Source of the DNA: Fennellomyces sp. T-0311
Taxonomy: Eukaryota > Mucoromycota > Mucoromycetes > Mucorales > Lichtheimiaceae
NCBI GenBank assembly: GCA_025266875.1
Contig: JALLLT010000013.1
Location: 558,001-622,000 of the forward strand
Direction: 5' to 3'
Length of the DNA stretch: 64,000 nucleotides
The notes under the pieces were generated by a model. That model was not told the origin of the DNA. It did no database searches and worked only from the letters and a program-made list of their open reading frames with translations. Of the stretch, positions 12,057 to 25,000 are shown in pieces. The position numbers and the translations under genes are program-made. The stretch's first letter is position 1. The number at the start of each line of letters is the position of its first letter.

Positions 12057-14885
12057 ATGGCTGGACACTCGATTCAAACTGGCGTGACGGACAATGACTC
12101 GAACAATGGCAACAACAAACGCGTAGACTCACTCCGAAGTAATGGCTCTATACCGACTTCGGAGCTCGGCAAGTCGTTTGCAGCAAGAAATATTAATATG
12201 GCCACACTTGCTATTCAGCTCACCGCTCAAACATCGCTTGTCCCTGAACTCGCTTCCGGTCAATTCCACCACAATCGCAATTACAAATGGCAACAACGGC
12301 CCTTTTCGTCAACGTCACTGCCTTTGCGGCCCAGAAACGATACGGACAATACATCGACAGCCGACACATCGACGGTGGATAACGACGAATCGAGGTCAAG
12401 ACTGTCGTCATCGCGCAAGACAGTAACGTTCAACAGCGAAATTGACGAGATACAGATTTTTGATCCGTCGACCACGCCAGAGTCGGACTCGCAGATTATG
12501 GATGAACCTGATGAACTGTTTGCAGCCGGAGAAGATTCGGATCTGAGTCCCGACGACGACAGCGCTATCAACATTGAAATAGCAAAGGATAACGACGGGG
12601 AGGATGACGAAAACACTAATAATGATGAACAAGTGTCGGTTGACGATGGGAAGCAAGCGTCTGCCTGTACCATGGATGGTGGATCTTCATCGTCTTCCAC
12701 AGTCCCGACAATGGTCGAGCGTGACTTACGGGACGAGAAGAGTTTGCTGGACGCCCGAAAGGCAGTGCAGAACCGCAAAGGGCGCATATCAAGAGACGAG
12801 GTATTGAACCAACTAGCCAAACGCAAGCAAATTCAGGGGACATGGAACTCAACACAGATTCCTAACTTTCATCCCGGACCACCTATCAACACGACCAAGT
12901 CCTTCCAGTCTGTGGAAAGTCAGCTCATGGAAGCCATCCTCAAGGTCAAAGCATCCAACCAATATCGTGCAGCAGCACCCGCAAAAACCCAGAGCATGCC
13001 CTCTCTCGTCAGTCACAACGAAAAGGAGCTGGGATTGGCCACCAAAATGTCCTTTGCATCATATGGCGACACACCAACTCAGGAGCCAATACTGCTTGGC
13101 TACCCCTCCACCCCTATCGACACGACTAAAAACCAAGACGGCGACTTTGGAAAGTCAATTTTGAACGAATTCGATAAAATTACATCGAAACAAGTACGTT
13201 GCCTCTTATTCTTTGTGTAGATTCTGATGCTCAACACTCGACTTCAAAGACGAAATATTACAAGGCACGACACAATCCAACTGTTGTGCATGCGTCTAAA
13301 ACACTGATCGACGATGATAGTGTTGATGACTCGTTTATGGGGGAAAATACATCAATATCATCGGCCGTACGCATGGAGCCTATATGGCGAGAATTCGACA
13401 CTGCGCAGGTTGCCTTTTATCATGCATATTTTGATCTACACGTGTGAACTGATATGTATTTTTGATGCAGACAAGTGGACATAGCTCACCATCTACTGAC
13501 AAGCGACTTCAAAAGGGGCGGTTGTATATGCGAGTTCTTGCCGCAGAAAACCTAGACTTTCCAATTCAATCAGGTTTTTGTTTTGGGTTTGCTTCTATGC
13601 AACAGCATAGCTAACGATAGGAGGCTATAGACGCACCCCAAATCCGCTGTGTCCTAAGCAACGGAATCGCAGAGCACACAACAGAATACCATCCAATGAA
13701 ACATAACATCTCGTTTGATCATGACTTTTCCATGTAGGTTCTGAGAAACAATGTAACTGCGATCCTTTAATAATAAGCTGCCATAGCGATGTCGAGACAT
13801 CATCGGAATTTACAATTACACTGGTTGCTGGCCAACCAAGCGACGCATCCACAAAAAGTAATCAGCTGCGAAAACTACTCGGTAATCGGAGGCGTTCACG
13901 GACAGACAGTATTTTGCGGTATGTGAATCGTCTGGACGGAGCACTGGCACAGACCCGAGTGTCACTCGAGTCCATCGAAACACAGTGTCGGACAAAACTG
14001 TGTACTGCCTCGTTTGCTCTTATCAATGGGTGGTACCAGTATGCTCGTATTGGAGGCATTATCCCGATGCACAAGAAGGATCGATTTGGAGTAGTTCCGG
14101 AAAAGGCCGTTGGCAAAATAACAGTAAAGCTGTTTTTCCTGCCTTACGAGAATCCAGAGGTAATAATACTACTGGTAAAATGAGTACACCAACGATCGAT
14201 GCTAATTTGCTTTTTTCGAATAGATTGAGAATCTTCCGACGAGCCTGAACGCTTGTGAGCAAGCTTTAAATATTCAGCGGTACTCTCGCACACGCTGGCA
14301 AACTGGATTCATGTCACAACTCGGAGGAGATGTCAAAGTATGCTGAGAAACTGAGACGCCAAAAAAAAAAAAGATCGATGGACTGATAAAGAGTGATAGT
14401 TTTGGAGACGGCGTTACTTTAGCTTACGGGGATGGCGTCTCTTTTCCTACACAGATGTCTCTCGATTACCTCGAGTAATCATCGACCTTTCCAAAGCCGT
14501 GACGCTTGCTGCCGACCATCGCATTGTTGTCCCACCTAGAACGGTCAGCGAATCATCATTATCATTGCCAGGAAGTCAACAACATCAGACTGGCGACAGA
14601 GTCTCAATAATCAGCAGTGGAACAACCGCCACATCAGAAGATGAACTTGTGGCTTTCTCGGTTAAAAACGGTTTCCGCATCACTTTTATAAACGGCGAGT
14701 CGATTGACTTTTTCTGCGACTCTGCTGAAGAACGAGACAGCTGGTTGGAGGTACTCAAGGTGATCATCAACCGTGTCCCCAGCTGGCCTGATTGGATGGA
14801 AATAGATGAAGACAGAGAGGTCGATGGGTATACCGAAACTACGAGCGATCCAACAATAAGACTATATCCGCGGACTTCCCAGTAG
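12057..14885 (+). CDS. Bud4/anillin-like protein with PH domain
   Basis: Seven exons: 12057-13193, 13250-13408, 13471-13573, 13631-13733, 13778-14159, 14224-14337 and 14400-14885, 827 residues. The first 440 residues are disordered and acidic/serine-rich. An anillin-homology region follows (GRLYMRVLAAENLDFPI, IRCVLSNG, RYVNRLDGALA, PASF-like TASFALINGWYQYA, GKITVKLFFLPYENPE). A PH domain starts at WQTGFMSQLGGDVKFWRRRY and ends near FFCDSAEERDSWLEVLKVII. In yeasts Bud4/Int1/Mid2 organise septins at the bud neck or division site; in a coenocytic hypha the expected place is septa or branch points, which is inference. The 44-nt fourth intron (GTAGGT donor) is required: reading through gives a stop and loses the conserved FTITLVAG block. 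Confidence 0.85.
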
Positions 14886-16600
14886 TGTTTCAACAACTAA
14901 CACTTCTACGACACCCCACTTCTAATAACAACTACATCCTTTGTATCGGTTAGCGAACAAGCAATCTACACTCAACCAAGCGGTGCTTCATAATCTTACA
15001 GCAACAGTGCTTTTCTCTGGGAAATAAAATACCTCTACATACCTAGCGTTATTTAATATACAATAATTCCTCTATTAAAAGTACTCTCACCCATTCTGTT
15101 TGTCTAATTGATGATAAGCAGATTCTCAAAGACGCATCTAGCCTGGAAAAAGTGCCACCAAGCTATTGACCATTGCCATTATCCAACAGAATGTTGTGTA
15201 TACCACGTGAAACTGTCAATAACAGGACATCATTTTGACAGACATGTGGCGCTTAACCACATCATGGGCAATGTCGAGTCATGAGATATGATGCAGCATA
15301 TCACATTGACAAACTTGTAGTGCTTGTGATCTGTTTCTATGCATGTTCTTCGGCAGAACCGGTATGTCACTTTTTCTTTTGGATGTCACATAAGAGCGAA
15401 ATACTGGGATCTCATTTTACCTCCGTCCCCGATTATGATATACATTACAAGGGTAAACGCTATAAAAAAATCTGCAGATTCGGGTAAGAGCTTATCAGAA
15501 ATCAAATCAAAAGGTTGCTGGTTTCGGCGCGGTGCTGGCCGATTGGTTGGTGTGCCTCACGGTTGCATATACCGCCATTGTTTTTTCCCGCTCTTTTTTT
15601 TCACACAGCATATCAATTTATTTTTCTTCCAAGCCAACCATATCGGACGATCAGACCGTACACCACGGTTTCTATTTTATACGGGCTTGATTGATGATGG
15701 CGCCGATTAAAAAAATAATATTCCTCGCATACGCTGATGATTCGAAGGTGCATTATCGTTCGGTGTCAAGTCTGGTTACAATGGTTTATGTAAAAAAGTG
15801 AAATAACAACTCTTGCTGTTTTTTGTAAAGTAGTTTATGATGCGTTAACGTTGTTCCCGTAACTGAAAGGCATGGATCAGCAAACGTCCCAGTATCCGTG
15901 CGAGGCGCGGGTCCCAGCGGGAAGAAAAGTCAACACGTTAGTCGGGAAAGCCATTTGGATGGTTTCACAGATAAAAAACACGGGTAAGGCCTTTCATCCT
16001 CATGGTTTGGGCATCTTTGGGGCCCCACACTTTACCCATGGCAAAAGTAAAAATGGCGAATTGAATCACTCAGATTCTATACATGCCTTACTATTACACT
16101 ATTCGCTTGGATAGATCGAGAATAATCGCTAAATTTTGACAACTCCGGATCACTCCGGATTATTGAAGCGTCCCGCCTCATACCGAGTTGTCTTGAAAGG
16201 TGCGGGAAATTGTTCACAGACCCTTTGCTTTTTCATATGCATTGTGTCAAATCCATTCGCGGCATATATGTTTCTGATAGTTTCGTAAGCATTAGTAATA
16301 TTGCTATTGCCAGGTACTTTATTGGGAAGCTATGCATAAGTACACTTTTTAATCAAAGGTCACTTGTATTGTATCTATGAAGTCATCATCCAAAAAGAGT
16401 GTTCAGGGTCCTATACCAAGCTGAAGCCGAAAGCAAAACCCGCACTAGTTAAGCTGAGCTGCTCCGATCCATGTTTCGGACAAGAAGTAAAAGAGCTTAT
16501 GGCACAAAAATGATTGTCCGAATAACCAGCAGTTAAAGGCCACCGCGTTGCCGCGATTTCGCCTTTCTTTTTTTCATACCTTCTTTTATTTTTTTAAACA
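14886..16600. other. Intergenic region upstream of the sugar transporter
   Basis: 1.7 kb. The first part is the 3' UTR of the BUD4-like gene, with ATTAA-rich polyadenylation-like stretches. Nothing else is recognised: short frames exist but lack motifs. A direct repeat of ctccggat at 16143 and 16153 is noted. The 50 bp before the transporter ATG are T-rich. Confidence 0.5.
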
Positions 16601-18232
16601 ATGGATTCTAGAACAGCAGGCCTTAGGCCATTTGTTGTGTTTTGCGCAGTTGTCGCAAGTATTGGTGCCTTCACCAACGGTGTAAACACTAGCTCTCTCA
16701 ATATTCCCGGTGACTACGTCAAGAACTGTCCTGGAGTACCATACGGTGAAGTAACATACTACGTTGGCAGCTCTCTTCCCGAATGCATTCCAATGTCAGA
16801 TTGGATTTGGTAAATATATCGTATTTTCCAGTAAATTGATGCGTCATCGCTAACCGAAAGCCTTCTTTTTAAGGGGTGTTGCTACGGGTATGTTTGCAGT
16901 AGGTGGTCTTCTTGGTGCCATTGCTTCTGGCCCATTGGCTGAACGATTCGGTCGTCGTGACTCTATGCTTATCATGAATGCCACATTCTTCATTGGTGCT
17001 GCCTTGATTTCAACTTCTACCACCAGCGGTCAGTTTGCCTTGGGAAGAATTTTTGTCGGTGCTGGTTCTGGTTTCATGGTATGCCTTCAATTATCTTAGA
17101 TGTACATTATTCTAAACTTGGTGTATAGACCGTTGTTATCAGTATGTACATTGCCGAGATTTCTCCACCACCTCAACGTGGTGCCCTTGGATGCTTGCTT
17201 CAACTGCTCATGACGATCGGTATTCTCGTTATCCAAGCTATCGGTCTTGGCTTACGTTCTTCCGTCGGATGGCGCATTGCTACTGTTATTACCGTCGCTC
17301 CTGCAGCTGTCCAGATGGTTTGCTTACCATTCTGTGCTCGTTCGCCTCGTTGGTTGATTTCTCGTGGTCGCATCGATGAAGCTCGTGCTGAACTTTTGCG
17401 TCTTCGCAACGGTGACATTGAACAAGAATTTGCCGATATGATCCTTGGCGTTTCCACCAGCAACAGCAATGTCGACGAAAAGAAATCCATTGCTGACAAG
17501 GACTCTGTTGCAGCTGGTTATACTGAAAAGGCAGCAAGCAACGATGAAGATGTCGATACCAACCTTTCCTTCCTTCAAGTCATGCGCATCCCTGTACTCG
17601 CTGTCCTTACTGTCAAGATGTGCATTGTTCACGCATCGTCGCAACTTAGCGGCATCAACGCCATTATGTACTACTCGACCGATATCTTCCGCACATCCTT
17701 TTTTGACGATGCACCCTATGTCACTGTCGGTGTCGCTGCATTGAATGTGGTTGTCACCGTTATTGGTCTTGCGCTTGTCGACCGTCTTGGTCGCAAGTTC
17801 TTGCTTCTCTTCTCTGCCGTCGGCATGTGCTTGTTTGCTATGATTATGACGATCGCTCTGCATTTTGAAGTGTCGGCCTTGCAAGTCGTTTGTGTCATGC
17901 TTTTTGTCTCGTCCTTCGCGGTTGGATTAGGAACTATTCCTTTCTTGATTACCGCCGAGGTCTATCCTACCTATGCTGTCGGGGCCGCCTCATCAGCTGC
18001 GCTCGTCGTCAACTGGCTTTGCAACTTTATCATTGGTCTGATTTTCCCTGCACTCCAAAGTGCTTGTCAAGAATACGTCTTTTTGATCTTCATGGGCATT
18101 GCTTTTGCAGTTTCGGTGTTTATGTTCCTTTTCGTTCCTGAGACTAAGCAAAAGTCCATTGAAGATATTGGTCGTACTTTGGGCTGGTACGATATCGACG
18201 TCCATGAAATTTTGAACAAGAACACGAAATAG
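16601..18232 (+). CDS. MFS sugar transporter (hexose type)
   Basis: Plasma-membrane (or vacuolar) major facilitator carrier of the sugar porter family, 505 residues. Exons 16601-16809, 16874-17078 and 17129-18232. Family signatures are clear: GPLAERFGRRDSML after helix 2, a P-R-W-L-like SPRWLISRGR after helix 6, QLSGINAIMYYSTDIF in helix 7, DRLGRKFLLLF after helix 8 and VPETKQKSIEDI after helix 12. A charged cytosolic loop of about 45 residues (SNVDEKKSIADKDS region) separates helices 6 and 7. The sequence is nearer to GLUT/vacuolar VVS1-type porters than to yeast HXTs, but the substrate cannot be read from sequence. The start ATG sits directly after a T-rich leader. Confidence 0.93.
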
Positions 18233-19385
18233 AGAATACCATTCTACTATCCCTCATCCCTACTTCATCATTTCCCTAATATATCAATTCCACCTTCCTT
18301 TGGTTTTTGCTCTCACATTTACATACACACCCACACCTGCATTTACTTTCCTACGTATGTCTTCCCTTTGTTAGACGTATAGCATACCGATATCAAAGCA
18401 GATGCACTTTGTATTATAATAAACACTTATTTCGTACATAGTCGGCCTTCAAACACTATCAGAAAAAATACGGTGGAGGCTATGTATCCCTTGGAAAATT
18501 CACAGATTCGCAAGAAATAGAAAACGAGGGTATCTCGGTTTTATAACCTGCTTGACGACCAAGCTCATATTAATAATTTCTTCAGCTTTACGCTTTACCA
18601 CCACGAAAAATGAATTGCAGTGACTCCAACATAGTAGTTCAGCTAATTGACCCGACTGCCAAATTCCGGCGATAGTGCTAGTTTGCAGCGTGCAATAAAA
18701 CTTTTACCTTTACAAAACAGGCGCTTAAGCAATCACAATGTAATGTCACTATCCGGAAATCAATGCAGTAGATCGGATTGTAACTGTCTAAAAATTCGGC
18801 GGACAGCTTCTCAAGAACACCAAGTTCAGTTTATACGTATGGGCATCGAATACTACCATTGTTTCTCGCCCCCTTATATACTCCAAAGACTTTTCAAACT
18901 TTCATCATGCTGAAAATGCTAAGAAAACCTTACTTTTGCTCACTCTTTCCTCAATGTGGTATGAATTATAAAATAGACTGCATCGCTTAACGAAAAAGGC
19001 TTTCGAATGACGAGACCAAAATACACATGTTGCTTTATTGTGGATGTTACGCTCTATTTATACGAATGATGAGTCGGGACGGAGAAGATGAATGCCTTGT
19101 GTGGAAGTCCCCGGGGTCCAAGTTATCACCGAGTCTCATATACGACCTTGCTATATTGTCGAAGAGGCCGAAGATTTCTATCAGAATAGTCTAGTTAGCA
19201 CTCGCAGCACATTACCTTATGGGTATGCAACGTATTGTATGACGTAGATCAGTGACAAAGTATCAGGTCAGAATGCACCGAGACGATGAATTATTATTTC
19301 AACACGGCAACGGGTGCTGCTGCCAAACAAAAGTATGGCAAGGGATCGCTGCAAATATGACGGCTTGTGTGTTTTGCGAGCGCAC

Positions 19386-19447
<62 letters not shown>

Positions 19448-20428
19448 GCATCATTGCCAGAGTTAGACATGTCTTGTCTACGGAAAAGGATCGTATCGAA
19501 CATATATGTTGCGGGGCACTTCTTGATTGCCATTATGCAAGGTAAGACAAGCGTATTAACGTGTTCATCATGAGCAAGTCTCCGCTTGTCGTTGCATCAA
19601 TATCCGACCACATACCAGGCTTATCGCGTAATATAAGTTAGTCCAAGTGCATCATGTAGATGCCAGTCGAAAATGGGTCTTGGGTGAAAGCAGCGAGAGT
19701 ATTTATCATCCGTAAACTGCATGTACCCCATTCAACATCCATTCGACCGTTCAGATGCATGAGTGCTGGATGCTGCACACAGATCGTTGGCACTGCAGTG
19801 ATACCCGCTTTAATATGAGCCGCTGCTTCGAAAAGTCAGTCCTTCAGTAACAAGGCATGGGGAGTAGTGATATATTGGTAGAGAACAGTGGATTTGTCGT
19901 TTGCATTTGCACTAACTGTCCTGCATAACACCTTCATAGTCCTGATTCATTTCCAAGGCAGCTGTGCCAAGGACTAAAGCGATTGACAAATCTCGTCAAA
20001 GAATCTCGATCGTGCTGGTGAATGAATCAACAGCGTTACTGTAGTATCTGCTCACTTAACTTATTTCCCTTGCTCGACCGCGTTCAACGCGACACCTGGA
20101 TCGCTCAAGCGTGTGGATGTCACTTGGGAATACGCATTGCACATCCATGTGAAAGTCAACTTAAAACGATGGTCCGGTTGTTTCTCAAGAACGTTAACCT
20201 GAACACCCTACGGAGCCTCTTACTCTTAATGGAGCTGTTGGTCCAATGGATAAAGATTGTCCGCTCATTGCGATTCACAATGCCCCTGGTGTAACGTAAC
20301 TAGCAGGCCATGGAAGGTCAAGGTGCTTGGGACAGAATATATCGTGGGTGCATATCCTACTGATTTTGTGAGTCGCTGGACAGCACAGAGACGCGACAGC
20401 TGTGCTGTAACAAGGCCAAGGGTCGCCC
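18233..20428. other. Gene-poor stretch with a microsatellite
   Basis: About 2.2 kb. The first 200 bp look like the transporter 3' UTR (pyrimidine-rich, AATAAA-like tataataaacac at 18415). The rest holds only short frames without motifs and a long GT tract, listed separately. Confidence 0.5.
19388..19441. repeat. (GT)27 microsatellite
   Basis: An uninterrupted dinucleotide run of 54 bp in intergenic DNA. It is pure, so it is likely length-variable between strains. Confidence 0.97.
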
Positions 20429-20493
20429 ATTGGCCGGCAGAGCATACAACCATGATCACCGGGTCGCGGGATGTGACGGGGCAGTATAAAAAG
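20429..20493 (+). promoter_or_regulatory. Promoter-like block: inverted CCAAT plus TATA
   Basis: An ATTGG (inverted CCAAT) at 20429-20433 in a GC-rich context is followed 52 bp later by TATAAAAAG at 20485-20493. This spacing and local GC rise look like a core promoter. An ATG at 20517 opens a 29-codon frame with a hydrophobic stretch (FFYLSVLA), and a consensus donor GTAAGG follows at 20587, but I could not build a convincing spliced gene. Confidence 0.35.
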
Positions 20494-22027
20494 GGAAGAT
20501 CACTGCGCGATTCTATGCACTTTGTCTTTCCCAAAATTAAACAAAAGCGCTGCTTTTTTTACTTGTCGGTTCTGGCTTCCAGTCAAGTAAGGTTGGTATA
20601 TTAGCTAGAAATGAAACATGTCCTTAGTCCTCGGCCCAGCAATCAAGTGGTTGGGAAGGATCTACAGTTGGGAAGCCAGCAAGATGCATACCGGTTGCGC
20701 CTGTACTCTTATTTGCTTCGCTGCGAATCCCCGTAAAAAAAAAAGAAAGAAAGAACTGGCACCACCCGCAGGAAAAAAAAAAAGAAAAAAAGAGAAAAGC
20801 CATCCTGCCAGCGCAGACGAGTACAGGTGTACAAGTTTTTTTAGGGACCAGACGACTCAGAGCCTTCTTATGAATGGTTTTGAGTGTGTCAAGCAGTCCA
20901 GAATAACGTTGATACGTCATCCCGTTCTTGATTGACAAGAGCAGTTGACAAATCATACATATATTAGTAGCTTCGCGCACTTGGTCGCATGGTGTCTTCC
21001 AATCAAAACCATTCAAGGTCATGTATACAAAGAAAACAGGATAAATGTCGATCTTGTGTTTAATTGTTGTTGCCTTATATAGTCGCTCCCTCTTCCGAGT
21101 CCAAGAAGCAAGCCCGTCATGATATTTATGCATCCACTTGACACGATGAATAGTCATAAAATAAATCCTCTGGCACTTCCGTGACCCAAAGTGGATTGCT
21201 TCGTGGCATTTTCTTCCTTTTGACATTGCGGTGGCTTTGAATACAGTTCCTGGTTCCTGTAGGTTCACAATACTAATTGGGGGAGAACACACTACCCAGA
21301 AATTTCACACGAGATAAAATGTGATGAAAACAAGCGATGCAGCGATGTAACAAACAGATAAGAAACTATTGAAGTAGTGGAGCTCTGTAGACTGAGTAAT
21401 AGTGGAGAATGCTTTCTTGATCGAACGCCCGAACGAAGATTATGGGCTTGGTATCTGGTTGTGCATGCAGATATCACCAAACGTTAACCGAATAGTTCAT
21501 CAGTCTTCCGGATGATCCCGGCCTTGACACGTCAATAAATGGATATTTCGCTCCTTTTAGCTTGTATCTCACGCAGCTCTTTTCCGTTCATATTTCTTGG
21601 CCACTTTCCACATCCCAACCCAAACATCGTTCCACAAGAGTATACCAACAAAGAGGACTCAGGCGCGAATCTGTCTGCTTTCAGCATACATTCAAACGGG
21701 ATAGAAAAAGCATATTTCTATATTTATTGCTATGCACTCAAGATCAAGCAGACAAAGATCCGGCCGCCGTACGTATTTACTGACACTGCTACCGTACAGA
21801 GATCCTCCCCATACAGATCCCCAAGTCTCAAAAGGAAACAAAGAGCACCAAAGAAATCTCCTCTTTGGGAAGAAGCAGATATCATGTGAAATCACTCGGT
21901 ACAAAGGGGAGGGGGTACGTGACAAAAGAGAGGCAGTGCTATTTCACTGAATCAGCCACTGACGACCATCGCACTGTGCTTGTAGTGTGTTTGATCAGTT
22001 GATACTATCTGACTCACCATTCCAGTC
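20494..22027. other. Unassigned stretch downstream of the promoter-like block
   Basis: 1.5 kb with several open frames on both strands. The most unusual content is a plus-strand lysine-rich segment (20732-20800, two K-K-K-R-K-K blocks around an APPAG core), created by A-rich runs. A 222-codon minus frame overlaps it but has no ATG context, motifs or splice partners. No gene is called. Confidence 0.35.
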
Positions 22028-25000
22028 ATGACAGAATTGTATTGGCAGTATCAACCAAAGAAGTACCGTGTCCCCTCTCTGACTGATAATGTCGACCAAT
22101 GGACGAAAGCGACGCGTGCCCTATGGCAGGCAGATGTGCACTTTGCACAACTGGAGAGCCATTTGAGAAGCAAGCGCCATCGCTCGAAACTGGGGACTTA
22201 CATATCCCACTACGGAATCCGATCTTGATGCCGTGATGAAAGAGAATTATGCACTTGAAGACGATGGTGTATTTGAAGGCGACAATGAAGCTGGCGATAA
22301 CTACGGTGATGATGGACCAGATTTCATGGTGTTCCGAATGCCAGTGCTACTGAAGCTAATGAATCAAGCTTCCCTGCTGACGAAGAAAATGCTCCCAAGG
22401 ACCATGATGCAGGAAGCAAAGACACTGAGGCGCTTATCCTGGTTGAGCGTTCTGGTGGAAGTGATTCCGATTTTTCTGGTAGTGAAGTGAATCTTACTGG
22501 TCGTTTCCATCAGTTCGTTATCGAAGACGCTGGCGTTCTACGCGATGTAATACTCTATAGCGCATATATACAATCAAAGAGACTAAGTAATTTTTAAAGG
22601 AACGTGATCATGTTGAAGGGCTACCAGCAGATGAACAGCCAACCGCAGCCTCACCTTCCTGCTACGACAGCTCCTTAATGCCCAACAATCGAGCTCCCAA
22701 GTGCAACGGATTCAACCCAAACTTTACATTGAGCGCTAGAACATGTATACGTTACAAGATTGACAGCGTATTTGTGGATCTTCCTGCAAAAGATTGGGGA
22801 GAACCAAAGCGACTGGCGGAGGCGGCAGCACGCGTGCATGGGAGAGTTGACGACGTGTCAAAAATTCGAAACTCTATTATTCGCAGCTTGAAGGATCTGG
22901 TGATGCAGCACACTCAACAAATGTCCATCGAGAAATATAGTAGTGACTGCAGAGATCATCTGAAAGGCTATTCATTAGGCCAGTTCAAGGACGACTATAT
23001 TGCCATCGTGCGTCAGCAAGAGGAGTTGAAACTTCGACAACAGAATGAGCAGTTGAAACGAATTGTACACTTGAAGAGCGATAATCTGGCGATCAGTATG
23101 GTGAATGATAGCCTTGATAGCTTTGGTAACACCGAAAACGGTACGTCAAGCGTTTTCAGCAACAGGCATTTACTGATCCATACGGTCTTTGCTGCAGGTA
23201 CAACGCGCCCCCCAGATCCCACCAGATTGGAACCCAGCGAAAAACCCGAAACTGAACCCGAAACTGAAGACGAGATGACAACAGAAGAGAAAGAGGAAAA
23301 AGATATATGGTCCAGATTACGTATTTCAGCTGAGCAAATATTGGCGAAGATAAAAAGTGGAGAGGAGATATCTGTCTCTGACAGAAAAATTATGAGGTAT
23401 TTCACCTTTAGTCACAGCTAATACGCAATGTCGTTAATATTTCGTATAGTTCAGGGATATCGTGTATCCTCGATTTGGTGGACTTAAATCCGGATGGACA
23501 AGCTGCTATCTTCGGCGATGAATTTGAAAATATCAAAGCCAAGAATTTAACGCGGTACAAAATGCAAATGACAAGCATCATGCCTGAGCTGACACTGCAA
23601 ATAATTTCGATGGTTAAAAGTGGTTACAGCGGTTAAGCATAAGCTTTTTAACCATTTATACTACCATTTTTAGCAACTGAAGCGGTTAAAAAGCTTATGT
23701 TTAACCACTTCAAAAAATCATTCACCAAAATTCACCAAAAACTATTTGCAGTGTGAAGGCCATCGGAGCCGTGTCAAAAGTATTTGCGATTCGTTTGGCA
23801 AATAGAAATCGTCAAATGATCTAATCGGCCATAATAGTTCTGTACTGAACATATGTAACAACACGGAAGACGCCCAGCAGTATCTTGACGAAAGTAGTTT
23901 GACAGCAAAGAGCACAAGAGTAAAAACAGCGTTATGTCTGTTATCCAACATGTGAGTAATAGATACTGCTGTCCAAATCCACGATTCTTATTAATAGCTG
24001 TCATTATAGTTTGGAGACTTTACGAACGCAACAAAAGCTATTGTCAACAGCGGGAAAGTCGCGAACCACTGAGACTGATTACTTGGTTAGTTGAAAAAGT
24101 ATAAATTTTATTTGGAAGACTTTTTGACCTGCTCCAATAGTGATTACTTGGTTACAACCTGGAGCCCACTGATCAGGCAAGCTTTCCCATTGAGATCCCT
24201 TGTTCGGCACAAGTGGTATATAGCGGTGAGGTCGATGCGAGACACAAAGTCTTACTGAATTCATTGATTAGTGGCGAATCAATCAACTCTGTGAGTACTG
24301 GGGTGTATCAAACGGTATGAAGAGTAAAGGAGACTTAGAAGAGTATCTTTGAAGGTTAGGATATACTTTATTGAATGCAACGCTCTATGCTTTTATATCT
24401 TTTTGTGTATTGAACCAGCGATGGCAGTTTAGATAGTGTTGCGTCTTCAGAATTGCCTGAATGGATAGAGGACGTATAGGATCCTTCCTTTGTTCTGATT
24501 ATGCGGACCTAAGGATGCCTTTGACACCCCCCCTGTAGTGTAATGACCGCATTGCTATATTGGGGTCAATTCCATGTCCTGTTGGGTTTATCCCATTCGT
24601 TAATACGGTGTAATCCTTAATCCGTGTGGACAAATTACAATGTAAGTACACTTTGTGACGACGTTGAACCGATATGTGTTATCTGATAAGAGATATCTTC
24701 TATTATTATCATCGGTAGTTGTTTCACAAGTACCTCCAGCAAAGCCGTCATGCATAACAATAACAACGATGTTGTTGGCTTCAAAATTGGCATCAGACTA
24801 GTGGATGATGAGGAGAAGGTTGAGCTTGACGTCACTGCTGGAGAGGTTGCAAGGGATATGGACAACAATGATAAAATATTCAAGGACCAATGGAAACAAA
24901 TTCGTGAGGGAAAGGATATGTTTGACACCATTCTTTTGAACGCAATTGACAGCCAATCCAATAGCAACATATCCTGTTGTATGCTTCAGATTGCTGGCTG

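Noticed and set aside
12281..12826. 181-codon Ser-rich minus frame
   Set aside because: It is the antisense of the acidic/Ser-rich N-terminus of the BUD4-like protein.
13198..13220. A 23-nt intron joining the first two BUD4-like exons
   Set aside because: It is too short to splice. A 56-nt intron (13194-13249) with donor GTACGT and acceptor CAAAG keeps the frame and is preferred.
17324..17884. 186-codon minus frame inside the sugar transporter
   Set aside because: It is the shadow of a strongly coded transporter exon with no motifs of its own.
19388..19441. GT run as a Z-DNA regulatory element
   Set aside because: It is a pure microsatellite far from any gene start; there is no evidence beyond sequence simplicity.
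20624..21292. 222-codon minus-strand open frame
   Set aside because: It has no conserved motif, its composition includes homopolymer-derived Phe runs, and it overlaps A-rich tracts on the other strand. No splice partners were found.
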